Assembly (NCBI GenBank): GCA_015698045.1
Contig: BLAL01000274.1
Span: 744,001 to 808,000 of the forward strand
From: Rhizophagus clarus
Lineage: Eukaryota > Glomeromycota > Glomeromycetes > Glomerales > Glomeraceae
Direction of reading: 5' to 3'
DNA length: 64,000 nucleotides
Shown here: one piece after another, positions 49,122 to 61,093 of the stretch
How positions within the stretch are numbered: the stretch's first letter is position 1
Layout: every line of letters starts with the position of its first letter
Program-made: the position numbers and the translations under genes
The notes under the pieces: model-generated
What the model was told of the DNA's origin: nothing
Databases searched by the model: none
What the model saw: only the letters and a program-made list of their open reading frames with translations

Positions 49122-52100
49122 TCATTTCAAATTTTTATATCCTCTAAGTAAGATTGTTCTTTTTTGTCGTAATAAGTTTTGTCCTTCTTCTATTGAAATT
49201 TCGACTTCCTCAAATAACCTTTCTCCCCATTCTGGTACTGCTCCTTTTTTCTCTTCTTCTTCAACATTACCTGCAGTTCCGTTCAATCGAGGATATTTAT
49301 TCAAAATTGCTTCAAAAAGTTCGAGCTTAAGCTCCTCTTCGAGTGCCATTTGAAACTTGGCATTAATGCCATATAATGAGTACGTGTATTGATCTATCGC
49401 GTACTGAAGGCATGCCGAAGCATAAAGTAAGGACTCGAAGAACGGTTTCATCAAGTGGGTTTTTGAAATGTTGCTCCCGCTGGGTGTGCGGTGATCTTTC
49501 ATTACGGCGACATCCGCAGCGGATGAGAAGTTATGAAAAGTAGTTGTCTGCTCGGTTGTTTCTTCTTCTTCGTGTCTTGCTACTTGTTCTACCCCACTTC
49601 CAGGGCACAAAGAATATTCAACGCCATCACCTCGACCTCGGCATTGTTTCACCATCACCCAGTTCCCGTCCTGTTCTTCTCTCAAAACAACACTAGTTTC
49701 ATCATTATACGCGTTACTCTCTTTTTCCTGCCATTCCCTTCCGGTCAACTGCCAAGCTCCTCTCCTTAATTTTTCTACAATTGTGCTTGCGACTTTGTCT
49801 TCATCCCCGCATATTCGTATGCCTTCGTAAAGCATTTGGCGAGATAAAATCATTCTTTGTACGCACCTTATAAACCACTCGACCCCGTCGGAGTGAGTTG
49901 GTGCTGCATAAGGTATTTTTGCCATGTTTTCGCGGAAAAGTCGCATCCTACCTTGCTGATCATACTTACAATGGTGGGATAAAAAGTGCTGAATGGTAGT
50001 TGAATTCAAAATGCCAAGAAAAAAATATGGTGGAAGCCTTGTGGTAGTTTTCACAGTAAAATAAATGCACTAGTGTTGTATAAGAGGAAATTTAGCGTTT
50101 TTTTTTTTTTATCACAATGTACCAGATAATGAAGGGTTATCACACCTGATTAGTCACGCACACGTTGTCTTCATCTATGAAGAACCGTTGGCGAGGCTAT
50201 AATAAGATATTTTTAAGAACTTTAATTATGAAATTTCATCTCGTGTCATATAGCCTTATAATAAGTTCAATATGCTTGCTTACTTGATTTTTCGAAAAGT
50301 ATCCATAGTTAATAGGATGGATAATTTTGGTTTGTACATCAATCCTAAAATTTAAGAAAAAAAATTTAAGTTTAATAAAAAAATAAGATTATTTCGTTTT
50401 GTAGCCAAATATAAATTCTATTATTTTTATGTGCACGTTATTTTATAAAGTATAATAATATTAAAAGAATAAAAAAAAAACAGCTAAACTTCTATAAATA
50501 CATAGCAATTGTAAATGTCTGATAGCAACAAGCAAGCTATCAAGTATGAATGAAATAGCCAATTATAATAAAAATAACAAATTATCTCTCACCCGCATTT
50601 GCTTGTACCACAATATACTACTTCTCTGGAAGTAAAACCGGTTTGCAAGTACTTTCGGGCCTCTTTCAAATACTTCCAGAATTCACTATTTTCGCCGAAT
50701 TCCCTTCGAACCTTATCAACAGCATCCCGATCGACCATTATTAACGAATACATTGATCTATCTTGTTCGAGTCCATCCTTGGCAATTGTCGTCCCTCCAG
50801 AATTATTTATAATAAAAGGTACATAAGCTTCAGCAGGTGAACTTTCTTTTTTTTCTAACCTCAGTTCATCTCCCATTTTCTGCCAAAATTCTGCCTCTTT
50901 TCCACCATTTTTTCCATTCCAATAAAATACTGGACGCAACCAGCGCCTACACACTTCGGGACCAAATTTACTGTACGCCCAATTTGTACGAACTACAAGA
51001 GCATATACCGGATTTGTGTTGGGGCCTCTGTGCCAAATTAATGGATTACTTTCAACCCAAGTATGTTTCATGCTAGCATGGTCACATAGAGAAGGTAGAT
51101 GAGCGGTAATAGAATGTAAATATGCACTCACTGCCGAAGAAGGCATTAAAAATGTGAATGAATATGAATTTGTAGATGACGGAAGTTGTGTCATCGGATA
51201 TGGAAGTGAAAGTTTAAAGTGCATATCCTTTTCAAATTGAGCATTATTTGGGTCGAAATTAGAATACGCTTGAAGTGTTTCTTGAAGAGTTGCCTTACGA
51301 TTCATATAACGTAGAAAAAGAATTGAAGATTCCGTTAAAACGGGTTGTATGGGAGGAATACTATTTGAAATTGGTTCGTTTCTACGACGGAGTCGAAATA
51401 TTAAAGAATCTGTTTGTATTTTACGCCAAACTTTGAACGGTTCGAATTGGAAAAATTCAACCAGATGACATTTTTGCCACATCCAAGCCCTGTGATATGT
51501 AAAAAATGAGATAACCAATTTAGAATACATTAAATATAGCGGACCCTTTTGCAATCGAAAGGGTGCTTACGTCATTAGTTGTTGCCTCAAAATCGGCATC
51601 AACTTATTCTCGATTTTCGGACGTAAATATCCTTATTATTGCAACAAACAAAAAAAAAAAAAAAAAAATAAATATTTTTTTATACAATACCTTAGTTTGT
51701 CAGCAAATTCTAATCCCATCCATTGACTCGCTATTATAATTGTAAAAAAATACAAGTTTTTTAAATTTAGTAATTATTAAATGCATGGTAAACATTATCA
51801 ATGAACACTTTTTAATATTAACATTGTTTCAACGCATAAGTTAATATTATCATCACAAACAAATGTGAAAATCTCAACCATAAAAACAAGTTTCAAAACA
51901 AGAAATATATAATTTTGTCGAACTTACCGCTAATAAGACAAACCTCTCCAATTTCTTCTCGGCATCTTTCGACACAGAACCAAAAGAAATATGCATAAGC
52001 TTGCATTCCACCTTTACCCAAAACTCTTTCATCGAAAAGTTCACTATCAGGTTCCGAAATAAATCCAGTCTTTCTAATCATATATGGGGGATTAGTGACA

Positions 52101-53272
52101 ATAAAATCAAACTTGAGACGTTGGGGTGATCGTAATAGCCATAAATTTTCATATTCCCATGTATGCTCCCGTTTCGGGAGATATAAATTTAAAGTATCAT
52201 TACAAAATAAATGAAGTCTCGATAATTTTAGATCATTTATGAGACTTGTAAGGTGAAGAAAACGTTTATATAAGGGTAAGATGTGCAAAGTAATATTTAT
52301 CTTACAGAGATGATATGCAAATGCATCTATCTCTATACCCCAAAGGTTCACAGATAATGAATGAAGAAGATTGGAAATTGCCCCTGAATTATTCCAAACA
52401 ATAGGACATTGTTGAGCTGCAAGAGTTAAACGGCTTATAAATTCACAAAGGAACGAGCCTATTCCCATACAAGGATCTAATACACTAGGAGCTTGAGGAA
52501 GAACCCCCCAATTAGAAGGCGTTTGATTTGAATATAAGTTAGAATTTTGAAATGAGCCTCCTAAAAGTTTTTCTATCCAAGTTATATTTCCTTTTCCAAT
52601 TAAAACACGGTCCCACATAAATCGCATAACCTCCCTCGGGGTATAGAATTGACCATGATCTTTTTGTTGTTCTTTAGCCAATACATTAAGAAAGTGTTTC
52701 GTATATAATATTGATAATATAGATTCAATTGGTTCTAATGTTGTAAAATGGATATTAAGAGAATGAAACCTCATCGAAAGGTCACATTGGTAATGAGGCT
52801 GAGATCTTACGACTAAACGATAATACCAAGTGAAAGCTTCTAAATTTTCGCTTGCATTAGGCGGTTGATCATCAAATGGTATATTTCGTTTTAAAAAATT
52901 GTCATCATCGTGAAAAATGTTCATAAATGTTTCTACACTTAATTGACGTATTGATATCTCTTCGTTATCTTCGCATAAAAAGTCCATGACCACGGTATCA
53001 AATAACATATGAACTACGGTAATAAAAGATGTAATCTGACAATAAGAATTTAAAGCATTTTTAAATAATTCTATGTCAGGAGATAGGTAAGATGATTGAA
53101 CTCTAGAAATAAAAGAACGAAATTCTTCTACACATTTGATAAATGGAGTTTTGACATTATTCGGATGTGAGTCATGGACGAGTTTATTAAATTCGCGAAG
53201 AAAGCTTGCTGGGATTAAATGATCTAATTTGGAAAGATTTGAAGTATGTGAAAGAATTGAATTAATAGACAT
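49122..53272 (-). CDS. Bacterial-type (Eco57I/type IIG-like) N6-adenine DNA methyltransferase with introns
   Basis: Seven exons join in frame to 1118 aa: 53272-51928, 51730-51691, 51585-51571 (15 nt), 51489-50593, 50344-50284, 50196-50146, 50069-49122. Residues 207-212 are GQFYTP, the typical entry to gamma-class adenine methyltransferases; motif I is VLDPCMGIGSF (264-274); strand 2 is WGIEID (311-316); the catalytic motif IV is FIVTNPPYM (390-398). After WMGLEFADKLRQQL comes a long region with LIWHRGPN..PVYALV, and near the end PPYFFLGILNS then MAKIPY, the pattern of the TaqI/Eco57I-type C-terminal specificity domain. Such enzymes methylate adenine N6 in a specific site. No PD-(D/E)XK nuclease motif was seen in the N-terminal 200 residues. 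Bacterial contamination is excluded by the introns. The ATG is preceded by an in-frame stop; a fusion with the upstream ORF is possible through an alternative intron. Confidence 0.85.
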
Positions 53273-53313
53273 TAGGGACGCACCACCAAATTTGGAATTG
53301 ATGCATTAACAAA

Positions 53314-53885
53314 TCAAATTAAACAACTAAATAATATATAAACATGATCATCTTTCTCGAAATTCTTTGAGACAAAACTCTTTAAATTCTTGCTACCTTT
53401 AAATAATTCTATTTTTATTTTATTTTATTTTTTATTTTATTTTTTTTTTTTTTCTTACCTTTATTAACTATAGTTATCCAAATATCTTTCTTAACTTCTT
53501 CTAATAAAATACCTAATACTTCTACCACTTTTCCTACTAAATCTTCTGAATGAAAGTTCGTTGAAAAAGATGACAAATTTGAGGAAAATTCTTGTCTCCT
53601 TTGTGAGTTGGATTCAGCTCCGTTGACAAGATTTTGAGCGGGGTTGACTGACTTGAATATAAAGGGAGTGTTGAACGTAATTTCAGAATTTTGAGGTTTA
53701 TGTCGCGACACGTGAGTATCTTGAAAGAAGCAGTTCCAAGTATCAATTCTTGGATCCACTTCAACTTCGTTAAGAACAACGCTAAGCCAATCGTCACTCT
53801 GTGAAGAAACATCGTCCGAAGACTTTGAACGAAGTCTCTTTGACCGAGGGACGACGGTTTGCGTATTATCGTTTGCATTCGACAT
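53314..53885 (-). CDS. Unrecognised small protein, possibly 5' exons of the DNA methyltransferase
   Basis: ATG 53885 opens a frame with a basic patch (PRSKRLRSKSSDD, a likely nuclear signal), an acidic/aromatic block and a helix (LVGKVVEVLGILLEEVKKDIW) up to a GTAAGA donor at 53458. Splicing a 62-bp intron (53458-53397) gives a second exon and a stop at 53314, total 169 aa. Alternatively, splicing to the acceptor before CAAGCTTTC at about 53212 would join this ORF in frame to residue 22 of the methyltransferase (giving ..VNKASFLREFN..). With only 41 bp between this stop and the methyltransferase ATG on the same strand, the second model is attractive. No homologous family is recognised. Confidence 0.5.
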
Positions 53886-56329
53886 TTTTCTAAAAAATGA
53901 CTTATAAGAGTGTATGTATTCTATATATGTTTCGAAAATGATGATCTTCCTAAGGAAGGTGAAGTCTATTTGTGATGAGATTTTGAAAAGCCACCGCCTT
54001 TGTGCATATTCAGAACCGCCTTTCAATACTTCGCAAAATGGAAGAATACGGCCTTTTTATACACGAAGTCCGCCTTCCAACAACTTGACCTACTCAGAGC
54101 CACAAGCGTATTATTTTAGCGATTTCTTTGGTGGAACAACAAAGCACACAACGAATGGCGAAGAAGTAGTGGTAAGCATTGTTTTGAGCTTTATTATTTT
54201 TGATTTCTAAAACTAGGTGTCGTCACAAAAAAAAAAAGCTTTTATTTATTAGCACGTGATCTAAAACTTTCGGTCCGTGAAGTGGGGTATAAACCCCGAT
54301 ACTATCTAATCAAACCCCATTTTTAACCCGTTTATAAACCTGTTTTAATAGAATGTTATATTCAACAGATCTTGTTTGCAGATGCGTTGTGCAAAGTAAA
54401 CTGCATAATAATAGAATAGAAAAGATCTTCGACGTCCAAATGAAAAGATTGTACAAACTTTAATGTGGCGAAGCGGGAACCTAGTAAATTCTCTGTTTTT
54501 TTGCGAAGAATTTTATAAGCTGTTTTTATTTGGAGGGAAATAAGCCGAGTGTAAGGGTAATTAATTTATTTTAAGATAATCTTATTTTTATATGTATATT
54601 ATAATATGGAAAACATGAATTCTATCAAATGAATTTTTGATTGAAAATCTTGTTTTAAATAGCAACTGCATCGACGAAACAGAAATGCATTTTGATTTTT
54701 AATTAAAACATTAATATGTATACCTACCCCATTGCCCGTTTTGACAATACTTCATGTTACTTATATTATATTTTTATATTACTTAATAAATTATTTTATA
54801 ATAAGTTGATTTAGAAGAAGAACGCGCTTTCTCAGAGAAATTTTTTTTTCTTCGAATAACGAATTACACTCGCGGGTTTATAATAAGGAAGTGCTTTCTA
54901 AAAAAAAAAAAAACGCCAAAAAAAAAAAAAAAATTTTTTTTTTCAACAAAGGGTGAAATATAAAGATGATGCATTAATATAATTCATTTAATGACATAAT
55001 CATAATTTTGCTAAGCCAAGATAATACTAATGAACTTCCATAATTAATTTTTGTATCCGCTAGATGTTTACGTTTTCGTACAAGGTTTTCTGCGAGAAAA
55101 AAAAACAGAGCTGAATAAGTGATTGATCGACCAAGAAATTCACGTCCATAATGCACAACCTGTTCGTTGATAAAAAAAAAAAAAAAAAATTATTTATTTA
55201 TTTATTTATTTATTTTTTTTTTTTCTTTCTTTCTTTAAATATATATTTATATATATTTATTCTAAATTTACATTCGATTACATCATAACATAGTTCAAAA
55301 GAGGAAACATCCGTGAAAGCGCCCTTTGATAACGCAATCTAACAAATGGAAGAAAAAGTCCTTATGACCTGTTGCATCTAAGGAAAAAAAAAAAAAAAAA
55401 ATGATAAATAAAAGAATTCACAATGAACTTTATTTTATAATTTATATACATTAATAATAATATATATTGTAAGTAAAATTTCATTCTTGTCCACTATTGT
55501 CAAAAACGGAATTATTATCATTTATATCTTTCATTCACAAGATAATCCAACACAAATATGGTACCAACAGGTAACTCAAATCAACAATCGCGAAACCTTT
55601 TTCTAGTTTTTATCACTTATTATCGTGTATGATTCCGGTAGATTTACTTACAATTATTTAATCCCCCCATATTTTGAACCCTAATTCCACGTAAACGGGA
55701 CCGCATGTACGGGGAGTAAAAGAAAGGTTGGGCATTTCTTTATCAGGCCACATAATTTGTATTATTTAACAATCCATTAAATCTTAATATTATTACCATG
55801 TTTGACTCTTGTCATATGGGTCTGTGATGTATAAAAAAAGTTTGTGACATATATGTGACTTGTAATTATTTTCGTGAAGCGTTCACGGTGATCCATTTTA
55901 TTAGTTATATATTTCGTCCTGAAACGCGGAAAAATCTAATACATTTATAGTCACAGAAATTTTTTTTTAAGGATCTAACCCAATCTAGGTAGAATTATAA
56001 TACTAATTAACCAGATTGAGCAGTATATTATTATAAAGTTCTTGGAAAATCCCTGTAGTTTCGCGTCTTTCTTATCACAGTTTCACAATTGCTTGGCGAT
56101 CGGAAAGTAAAAGAAACTCTGTGTGCCGTCCTTAAAAAAAAGAATTTTGAAAAATTTAAAGTTTAAGATTATCTCTTTATAGCATTTTTTTTTTTTTTTT
56201 TTTGTCTTTAAACTGTAAACATATCTCTGCATAAAATAAATCTTCAATAAAAAATCACGGGAAGTACTGAAAAAAATGGTTTACTGCGGCCGATTGAAAA
56301 GATTGAACAAATTTTTTGTCATTTTTTGT

Positions 56330-56371
<42 letters not shown>

Positions 56372-56539
56372 TTGTGAAGGTAATATTTTGTTTCCCCATT
56401 TTTCACACCCCTTAACGCCCATTGAATATTTTTTTTCAAAAAAAAGTCTTTCCCACCCCCGAAATACAACATATCATGGTAAGCAAGCTTACAAAATCCT
56501 TCATTACATTTCATAAATTAAAGCAGTATTAAAGCCTAA

Positions 56540-56593
<54 letters not shown>

Positions 56594-58617
56594 TCGCATA
56601 GCTGTCAAGATAATTAAATAAGTCATACCCCACATTTCAAAATTTTAAATAACTTACCTTTAATGGCAACTTGGTATATTTTTATGTAAGCACGTTGAAA
56701 AAGAAATATCACCGCTTTGAACTTCAAAAGACTTTGTTTCTATGAGACGTAGAACAATATCTTGCTATATTACTTTGTTTCTGGTTTTTTTTTTTATGTA
56801 AATACATTTATTATCATATAATAAAAAAAGAATTTTTTTATACGTGATACGTCAAATTTTATTACAAGGCTTTCGATTTTACTACAAGTTCTTTTATTAT
56901 ATGAGAAAGAGTTCTTTGTCCCCAATTCTAATAATTTTGCACGCTCTTTAATCAATCTTACCATTTTTTTCTATTTCACTTTCCATTTGTGGTTAACAAA
57001 TCTTCTTTTAAAATCTCTTAAGAGTGCAATCTTTTCATTCGCTTTGTTTTTATGCCCAAAAGAGATAGTTGCACATTAAATCTTTGCCAAATATATTGTG
57101 AAAATTTGTTAAATGTTCCCCTATATGAGAAAAGATATCGCGCGTCTTTTAATGAGAAGAATTTTTGGTCATGGAAATTAAACAGGTTTGTTTGATTGTT
57201 TTCCTCGTGTGGTAATGAATTTCCATCAGCGATTGTTTGTGATTCCATATCTTAAGATTGTACCTGAGAAGTAATTTAATGGTCGTGCTTCTGTTACTTA
57301 TTTGGTTCACACGTCCCGTGTTCTAAAGCCCAGGGGTGCGGATTTTTCTCGAGATATCTGCTTTGTTTATCAAATAAAGTTATAAAATTGCATTGTTTCT
57401 AAATAAATTAATATAAAGTGTTAACCCTTGAATATTCTATTTACAACCCTTTTTTTTTCGTGAAATCTTTTCATTCCAGCTTCAATCACGCAATTCATTG
57501 GTTTTCATTTCAACGATGAGAAGAGATTGACGAAATATTACTCGTTAAGCCGTTAAAGATGATGGTAGTACTGAAAAAAAGATAATCCTCATACATTTTA
57601 ACAGAATTTGTATATACTACAAAAAGCAAAGGTATATTAAATGTTTAGATCGTGTTCTTATAGTGCGTCCATAAATGGATGGATAATATAGACCAATCTT
57701 TTGAGAAATTCTCATTAACTCTATGACAATTTTCTTACTTAATTGTTATTTTTAGAACTATGAAATACCGTGTGAGAAGTAAAAAAAAAAAAAAAAAGCC
57801 TTCTGGGCGTTGAGGGATAAAATGTTTGATTTGCATCCACTTTGATATAGAGATTTTGGTGTTGTGAAACATCATTATATTACTGCGGTTTTAAATGACA
57901 GTAGTAAAAAAGTAAAGTCAAAGCTTTTTGTTGTCTTACCAAAATTATTTTAGATTCACCTTCCATATTTAATACAATAATTGATGTATCGTTCAAAACA
58001 CCTTTAAAGCATTGGCAAAATTTGTATACGATCTTCAAGCAGGAAAGTATTAAGAAAATTTGTTTATTGATATATTGGTCATCGTTTTCCATTTTTCGAA
58101 TCAACATAATTCTGATCTAATTTTTTTTTTATTGATTGATTTTTTTTTTTTTTTTTTTTTACATGTTTATTAACCCGTATTTTATGATTTGCTACTCTTG
58201 AATTTATCATTTATAATCAGATTTGGGAAAATTTAAATCCTTTGATTTGTAATATCTAAAAAGAATTATCGTGAAGGAATTTCCGATACACGATTTTAAG
58301 GATCGATCGGTTTATATACATATCGGCGATTGTTGCCCCAAATGTATTTAACGTAAAAAAAAAACCAATTAAAAAAATATAACATAAGAATGTATATTAA
58401 TTAATTGCTTGTATCATTATAATCTTAAATTATTCCCATCATCGAACTTTTGTCTTTTATATGATATTTATTTTATTTCATCATGTCATTTATGTATCCA
58501 TCTGTATGTCATGTGCCATATTTACGTAGTACAATTTCCTAATAAAGGTCCTGGTTCATGATTTTGGAATTTATCAATTTTATCATCTGATTTTTTTTTA
58601 TTCATTAGCCTTTTCTC
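53886..58617. other. Intergenic region with homopolymers and an (ATT)18 microsatellite
   Basis: The first 350 bp are relatively GC-rich and probably hold the promoter of the minus-strand genes. A 37-base A run lies at 56331-56367 and an (ATT)n microsatellite at 56540-56593. The N-terminal exons of NOP2 were looked for here and not found. Confidence 0.5.
57018..57248 (-). CDS. Hypothetical small ORF
   Basis: A 76-codon frame (MESQTIADGNSLPHEENNQT to TKRMKRLHS) has a balanced, non-repetitive composition and a polar start, unlike most open frames in the AT-rich DNA. No family, signal peptide or membrane segment is seen. It could be a small gene or an exon, or chance. Confidence 0.2.
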   Translation of the reverse strand: MESQTIADGNSLPHEENNQTNLFNFHDQKFFSLKDARYLFSYRGTFNKFSQYIWQRFNVQLSLLGIKTKRMKRLHS

Positions 58618-60458
58618 ATGGATCAATTTACTTTGCCAGATAATCAACTACTTGGCGAAGAACAAACTGAAGCAGAAGAGTTACCGGTTATTTCGCAACG
58701 AATTCAAGATATAATAGAAGTACTTAATAATTTTAAAGAGTTAGGAGATCATGAAAGGTGATTTGATATTTTGAAAAATCGTTTTTATTTTATGATTTTA
58801 ATATTTTTCCGTGAATTTTTTAGAGGAAGATCCGCTTATGTCGAGCAACTTATTAAAGATATGGCAGTATACTATGGATATTCGGAATTTTTATTAGAAA
58901 AGCTTTTTAATTTATTTTCCGTATCTGAGGTCTTACATTTATTTTCATTTGTTTTTTTTTTTTAAAAAAAAAAAAAAAAGTTAAAAGCCTACCACTCAAT
59001 TCTAATGATTCAATATTTTTTAGGCTTTGGAATTTTTTGAAGCAAATGAAGTTCCAAGACCAGTCACAATTCGAACAAATACATTGCGAACACGTCGTAG
59101 AGACTTAGCCCAAGTATTTAAATTAGCTGATATTTAATGTTTGTTTTTGATTAAATATTTATCATTTATATTTATTTAACAGGCTTTAATAAATCGTGGA
59201 GTAAATTTGGAACCGATTGGAAAATGGACAAAGGTCGGATTAACAATATTTGATTCAACAGTTCCGATAGGCACGTTTAATTTAATTTTTATATGACTAA
59301 GCTAAAATATACATAACATCCATTAATATTTTCCGTTATTTTAGGAGCTACACCAGAATATCTTGCTGGCCATTACATATTACAATCTGCATCATCTTTT
59401 TTACCCGTTATGGCACTAGCACCTCAAGAAAATGAAAAGATATTAGACATGGCATCTGCTCCTGGTGGAAAGACTACATATATTGCAGCATTAATGAAAA
59501 ATACTGGTATAATATTTGCCAATGATTCAAATAAGGAGAGGACTAAAGGACTTGTATCCAATATACATCGACTGGGTATTAAAAATACCGTAGTTTGCAA
59601 CTATGATGGACGCGAGTTTCCTACTGTACTAGGAGGATTTGATAGGGTTCTTTTGGATGCTCCTTGTAGTGGAACTGGCGTTATATCAAAAGATCAATCT
59701 GTCAAAATAAATAAGGTAAAACTATTTACGTATCATTAATCTGTATCATCAAAAATAATAACTTTTAAACTTCGTTTTTTTTTTTAAAAAAAAAATAAAA
59801 TAAAATAAAAATAAATAATAAACTAAGACCGAGAAAGATTTTATTTTATTACCTCATTTACAAAAAGAACTTCTTTTATCGGCTATTGACTCTGTAGATG
59901 CCAAGTCATCTAAAGGAGGATATATCGTATATTCAACTTGTTCAGTAACTGTTGAAGAAAATGAAGCTGTTGTAAACTATGCGCTAAAGAAACGACCAAA
60001 TGTAAAATTAGTACCAACAGGATTGGATTTTGGAAAAGAAGGATTTACAAAGTATATAATTGAATATTGAATATATTGAATTAAAAAAAGATTTTTTTTT
60101 TTTTTTCATTTAATTATACGTATTTAACATTGTATTATATTATACTTAGCTATAGAGGCAAGATTTTCCATCCTTCATTGAAATTAACAAGAAGATTCTA
60201 TCCTCATGTTCATAATATGGATGGATTTTTTGTTTCAAAGTTTAAAAAGTTTTCAAATAAGTATGAATTAAAAAGAAAGAATGATGATAATGATCATAAA
60301 GATTTGATTAATAAGTATGAATTAAAAAGAAAGAATGATGATGATGATCATAAAGGTATGATTAGACAAATTTAAATATATTACTTCAAAATAACAATGT
60401 TAACTAAACTATTTATTTATATATATTTTTAGTTTCAAAAACTAAAATTGATAAATAA
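58618..60458 (+). CDS. NOP2: NOP2/NSUN1-like 25S rRNA m5C methyltransferase
   Basis: Eight exons join in frame to 416 aa: 58618-58757, 58824-58929, 59024-59113, 59183-59270, 59345-59715, 59828-60051, 60150-60355, 60433-60458. The match to NOP2 is close: [91 protein letters not shown] (SAM binding, 179-195), [20 protein letters not shown] (Cys249) and [13 protein letters not shown] (Cys303). The two cysteines are those used in catalysis and release by NSUN enzymes. NOP2 acts in the nucleolus in 60S ribosome assembly. The usual basic/acidic N-terminal extension of 100-200 residues is missing; in-frame codons PFL precede the ATG after an acceptor-like TTCATTAG, so further 5' exons may exist. Intron 4 starts with GC (59271). 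Confidence 0.92.
60256..60355 (+). repeat. 54-bp in-frame duplication in the NOP2 tail
   Basis: The stretch encoding [18 protein letters not shown] is repeated at once with period 54 bp as [15 protein letters not shown]. The two copies differ at very few bases, so the duplication is recent. It lengthens the charged C-terminal tail without shifting the frame. Confidence 0.9.
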
Positions 60459-61093
60459 ATAAGTGGATTAATATTAATCTTTAATTTGGAGAAATTCTGC
60501 TTAACGTTTTTGGATGTATAATAGTAAAATTCAACACTTTAAAAATCTCAGGATTTTTTTAAAAAAAAAAAATAAAAATAAAGTAATATTTAAATAATTC
60601 TATATTGCATTTTACCTTTTTTTTTTTTTTTTTTGTACAAATACAATAAATAGCTTTCAGATAAAACACCAAATTTATATATATATAATAATAATTAATT
60701 TTAGTTATTGCAATTTAACCAATAATTTTATTTGTATAAATATACTAATAATAAATAATGATTTTTTTTTTTAATAGAAGTATATAGTTTTATTAAAAAA
60801 TTATCAAATTATATAAAAAATACAAAGAATTATTAATTAATACATCTATCTATCCAAAATGAAATGTATTATTTTTTTTATTAAAAATTTATTAAAATAA
60901 ATTTATTTAAGGTTTTTAAATATTAATTTTTATTATTAACATTAAAAATAGTATTATTAATATTGTAACAAAGTTCAAATGCATTTAAAAAAAAATAAAA
61001 AAAATATAATAATTATTATATTTTAAAAATAACAGTTTAATTAGCTGGATTTTTTAATTATAAAAGTATTTTCTTTGTTAATTATTATATTTT
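60459..61093. other. AT-rich spacer downstream of NOP2
   Basis: Homopolymer runs and AT-rich sequence only. Confidence 0.6.

Noticed and set aside
53914-54210. 98-codon plus-strand frame upstream of the minus-strand genes
   Set aside because: It lies in the likely promoter region and its second half ends in an AT-rich tract; no family recognised.
57880-58107. 75-codon minus-strand frame with MENDDQYINKQIFLI and a GTAAGA donor after SKIIL
   Set aside because: The donor is good, but no coding exon follows downstream and no family is recognised; left as unproven.
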